Positions 63,701-64,000 of a stretch of 64,000 nucleotides of DNA are shown piece after piece. Numbering within the stretch: position 1 is the stretch's first letter; each line of letters opens with the position of its first letter. A model generated the notes under the pieces. That model ran no database searches, was not told where the DNA came from, and worked only from the letters and a program-made list of their open reading frames with translations. This DNA comes from Ampullaceana balthica (Eukaryota; Mollusca; Gastropoda; Lymnaeidae), in assembly GCA_944989445.1 (NCBI GenBank), contig CALYLW010000336.1, forward strand, positions 244,246 to 308,245, written 5' to 3'. Made by a program: the position numbers and the translations under genes.

Positions 63701-63770
63701 CCTTTTGTCTTTTCTTTGACTTGAACTGCAATTAAAAACTCATCCGAGTAGGACGTCGGTACTGCCAACG
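48723..63770 (-). CDS. IgGFc-binding-protein-like / TSP1 transmembrane protein (17 exons, 5' end outside)
   Basis: Exons: 63770-63649, 62287-62184, 60917-60759, 60088-59948, 56442-56381, 56085-55957, 55547-55372, 54981-54833, 53630-53526, 52946-52757, 51602-51518, 50744-50697, 50322-50247, 49778-49630, 49546-49460, 49120-49027, 48846-48723. All are GT-AG and every junction keeps frame: 665 residues plus stop. Residues ~1-445 form an IgGFc-binding-protein-like region ([49 protein letters not shown]). Then come the acidic calcium-loop motif [15 protein letters not shown], a TSP1 domain split by an intron ([30 protein letters not shown]), a juxtamembrane stretch with VFCVAEIYG, a transmembrane helix ([19 protein letters not shown]) and a short Ser-rich tail ([18 protein letters not shown]). 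The signal-peptide exon should lie beyond 64000. Orientation is extracellular N-terminus. Adhesion or pathogen recognition is a guess from the domains. Confidence 0.85.
50990..51110. repeat. 20-bp tandem repeat, about 6 copies
   Basis: TTAGTGAAGGTCATTACACT repeats every 20 bp, in the intron between 51518 and 50744. Confidence 0.92.
51848..52319. mobile_element. Tigger/pogo-type MITE, both ends intact
   Basis: Element 51850-52317 between TA dinucleotides. The ends CAGTCGGACCTCGCTAAGTC and the complement of TAGTCGGACCTCTCTAAGTC match over about 23 bp with two mismatches. TTAACTCGAA-type subterminal repeats are present. It is 468 bp, with no transposase, in the intron between 52757 and 51602. 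Confidence 0.88.
52438..52685. repeat. 62-bp minisatellite, 4 copies
   Basis: AGACCAAACTGTGCCAACTT recurs every 62 bp, nearly identical, in the intron between 52757 and 51602, about 75 bp from that exon's donor. Confidence 0.93.
53228..53540 (-). repeat. 21-bp minisatellite carrying a 5' splice site per unit, ~15 copies
   Basis: On the minus strand the unit is GTGAGTTGATAGTGTACACAT. The first copy overlaps the last 17 bases of exon 53630-53526 (GTTGATAGTGTACACAT) and that exon's donor. Every later unit repeats ACAT|GTGAGTT. A few units have one C-to-T change on the plus strand (AACTTACATG), turning the donor to GTAAGT. Inclusion of even one unit reads CAC ATG TGA, a stop. Confidence 0.92.
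53742..54490 (-). mobile_element. CR1-like LINE 3' fragment, interrupted by a MITE
   Basis: On the minus strand it retains LINE sequence from the GTGAGACATGTACTAG block (54440) to the ATAAGCGTAGAGCTCAATAA block and a TCTTA-type tail. It is split by the element at 54097-54292. It lies in the intron between 54833 and 53630. Confidence 0.8.
54089..54300. mobile_element. 196-bp hAT MITE inside the LINE fragment
   Basis: Element 54097-54292. The ends CAGGGGTCTCCAAACT and the complement of CATGGGTCTCCAAGCT match at 14 of 16. The flanking octamers CTCTAGTG and CCCTAGTG (54089-54096, 54293-54300) differ at one base and equal the LINE's own uninterrupted sequence. Confidence 0.9.
56810..57000 (-). 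repeat. ~31-bp splice-donor minisatellite, distal part
   Basis: About six diverged units of the array that starts at the donor 59948. Minus-strand units carry CGACAG|GTGAGT or worn forms (GGTAAAT, GGTAAGT). The hAT element at 57001-59637 separates them from the proximal units. Confidence 0.85.
57000..59645 (+). mobile_element. hAT transposon with ZMYM1-like transposase
   Basis: Ends: AGTGGCGTCACTAGG at 57001 and the complement of AGAGGCGTCACTAGG at 59637. The adjacent octamers (CATTGCAC and GGTTGCAC) agree at six of eight positions; they lie in a tandem array, so the exact duplication is blurred. The insertion splits the splice-donor minisatellite of the IgGFc-like gene, in opposite orientation to that gene. 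It carries one long transposase frame and is probably recent. Confidence 0.82.
57252..59117 (+). pseudogene. ZMYM1-like hAT transposase, N-truncated, one in-frame stop
   Basis: The frame is open from 57252 to 59117 except for TGA at 58521-58523. It lacks an ATG: the first codons are W-K-T-L-A-A-A-F. The TTF/BED-type zinc-finger N-terminus seen in this family is missing. Motifs: [18 protein letters not shown] and [19 protein letters not shown] (DUF4371-like), [18 protein letters not shown] (first catalytic Asp region), [29 protein letters not shown], and [12 protein letters not shown]. After the stop come [20 protein letters not shown] and [19 protein letters not shown], the hAT C-terminal dimerisation block. 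The TGA lies in AGGTGAGA, which also looks like a splice donor, so an intron is a remote alternative. As it stands it is most likely inactive. Confidence 0.88.
59640..59947 (-). repeat. ~31-bp minisatellite carrying a 5' splice site per unit, proximal part
   Basis: Begins at the donor of exon 60088-59948 (CTCGACAG|GTAAGTTGGG). About ten units follow on the minus strand, each with CGACAG|GTGAGTTAGG and a TGAATAACGGTGCAT body. Retaining any unit reads GAC AGG TAA, a stop. One unit has CAGTTGAGT and one CGTCAGGTGAG, so most but not all donors are intact. Confidence 0.9.
61775..61870. repeat. TCGATTAATCG-type repeat fragment
   Basis: GGGTCGATTAATCGTTAAA and AACGATTAATCGATACATTA resemble the hAT-like family at 41293, in the intron between 62184 and 60917. 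Confidence 0.5.
62280..62386 (-). repeat. 17-bp minisatellite carrying a 3' splice site per unit, ~6 copies
   Basis: On the minus strand the unit is ACCATCTAG|GTTTCAAT. The last copy forms the acceptor and first codons (GTT TCA AT) of exon 62287-62184. The best pyrimidine tract (GACTTTCCATTTGTCTC) lies outside the array next to the most distal AG. Confidence 0.9.
62440..62560. repeat. 32-bp tandem repeat, 3-4 copies
   Basis: TAGCTAGGACCTTCCCTGGG recurs every 32 bp, just upstream (in transcription) of the acceptor array. Confidence 0.88.
62784..63241. mobile_element. MITE with CCGTATATA ends
   Basis: Element 62787-63238 between TAA repeats (62784-62786, 63239-63241). The ends CCGTATATAATCGTTCCATA and the complement of CCGTATATACTTGTTCTAAA match at most positions. 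CCCGCTCGTAAGCCGAC-type blocks recur inside. It lies in the intron between 63649 and 62287. Confidence 0.75.
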
Positions 63771-63785
63771 CTGAAATGATATACA

Positions 63786-64000
63786 GATAACGGTAGGGTC
63801 ATTGATGAGATAATATAAATATAACGGTAGGGTCATTGATGAGATAATATAAATATAACGGTAGAGTCATTGATGAGATAGTATAAATATAACGGTAGAG
63901 TCATTGATGAGATAATATAAATATAACGGTAGAGTCATTGATGAGATAATATAAATATAACGGTAGAGTCATTGATGAGATAATATAAATATAACGGTAG
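63786..64000. repeat. 34-bp minisatellite, at least 6 copies, runs off the window
   Basis: ATAACGGTAGAGTCATTGAT plus GAGATAATATAAAT repeats every 34 bp, beginning about 15 bp upstream of the acceptor at 63770. The unit carries no AG acceptor of its own. A GGG/GAG change separates the first two units from the rest. Confidence 0.93.

Overview
The window is AT-rich, intron-dense, repeat-rich animal nuclear DNA. Three spliced genes have correctly phased GT-AG introns. Non-LTR retrotransposons, hAT, pogo/Tigger and Helitron-like elements, tRNA-headed SINEs and many minisatellites fill the rest. The gene types (IgGFc-binding-protein-like/TSP1 membrane protein, EB-module secreted protein) and the repeats suggest a mollusc, probably a gastropod snail. 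That taxon is an inference; no species marker is visible.

Layout. 1-9360: a CR1/Jockey-like LINE, then an older LINE copy broken by an RTE-type element (3453-6296) and by a TIR element (6362-9205). 9480-25470: no host gene seen; MITEs, Helitron-like and hAT-like pieces, a SINE sharing its 3' end with the LINE (13839-14033), a LINE split by a palindromic insertion (15750-17800), a 5'-truncated RTE with a ~31-bp target duplication, and an 11-copy 63-bp minisatellite. 25469-31762 (-): a complete seven-exon gene for a secreted protein of about 201 residues with four EB-like cysteine modules. 32-38.7 kb: no gene; a GC-rich island and a LINE relic. 38697-46121 (+): a gene for a single-pass membrane protein with two alternative cytoplasmic ends. 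48723-63770 (-): the last 17 exons of a gene for an IgGFc-binding-protein-like ectodomain, a calcium-loop motif, a TSP1 domain, a transmembrane helix and a Ser-rich tail; its 5' end lies beyond 64000.

The exon models rest on reading splice sites and checking that every junction keeps frame. No transcript or database search was available. All three genes encode cysteine-rich extracellular or cell-surface proteins, so a recognition or adhesion neighbourhood is plausible but unproven.

The most unusual observation is in the IgGFc-like gene. Three exon-intron borders have been amplified into minisatellites: the 5' splice sites at 53526 (21-bp unit, about 15 copies) and 59948 (about 31-bp unit, about 16 copies, later split by a ZMYM1-like hAT element), and the 3' splice site at 62287 (17-bp unit, about 6 copies). 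Each array therefore carries a row of duplicate splice sites. In every case I checked, using a distal copy would introduce a stop codon.
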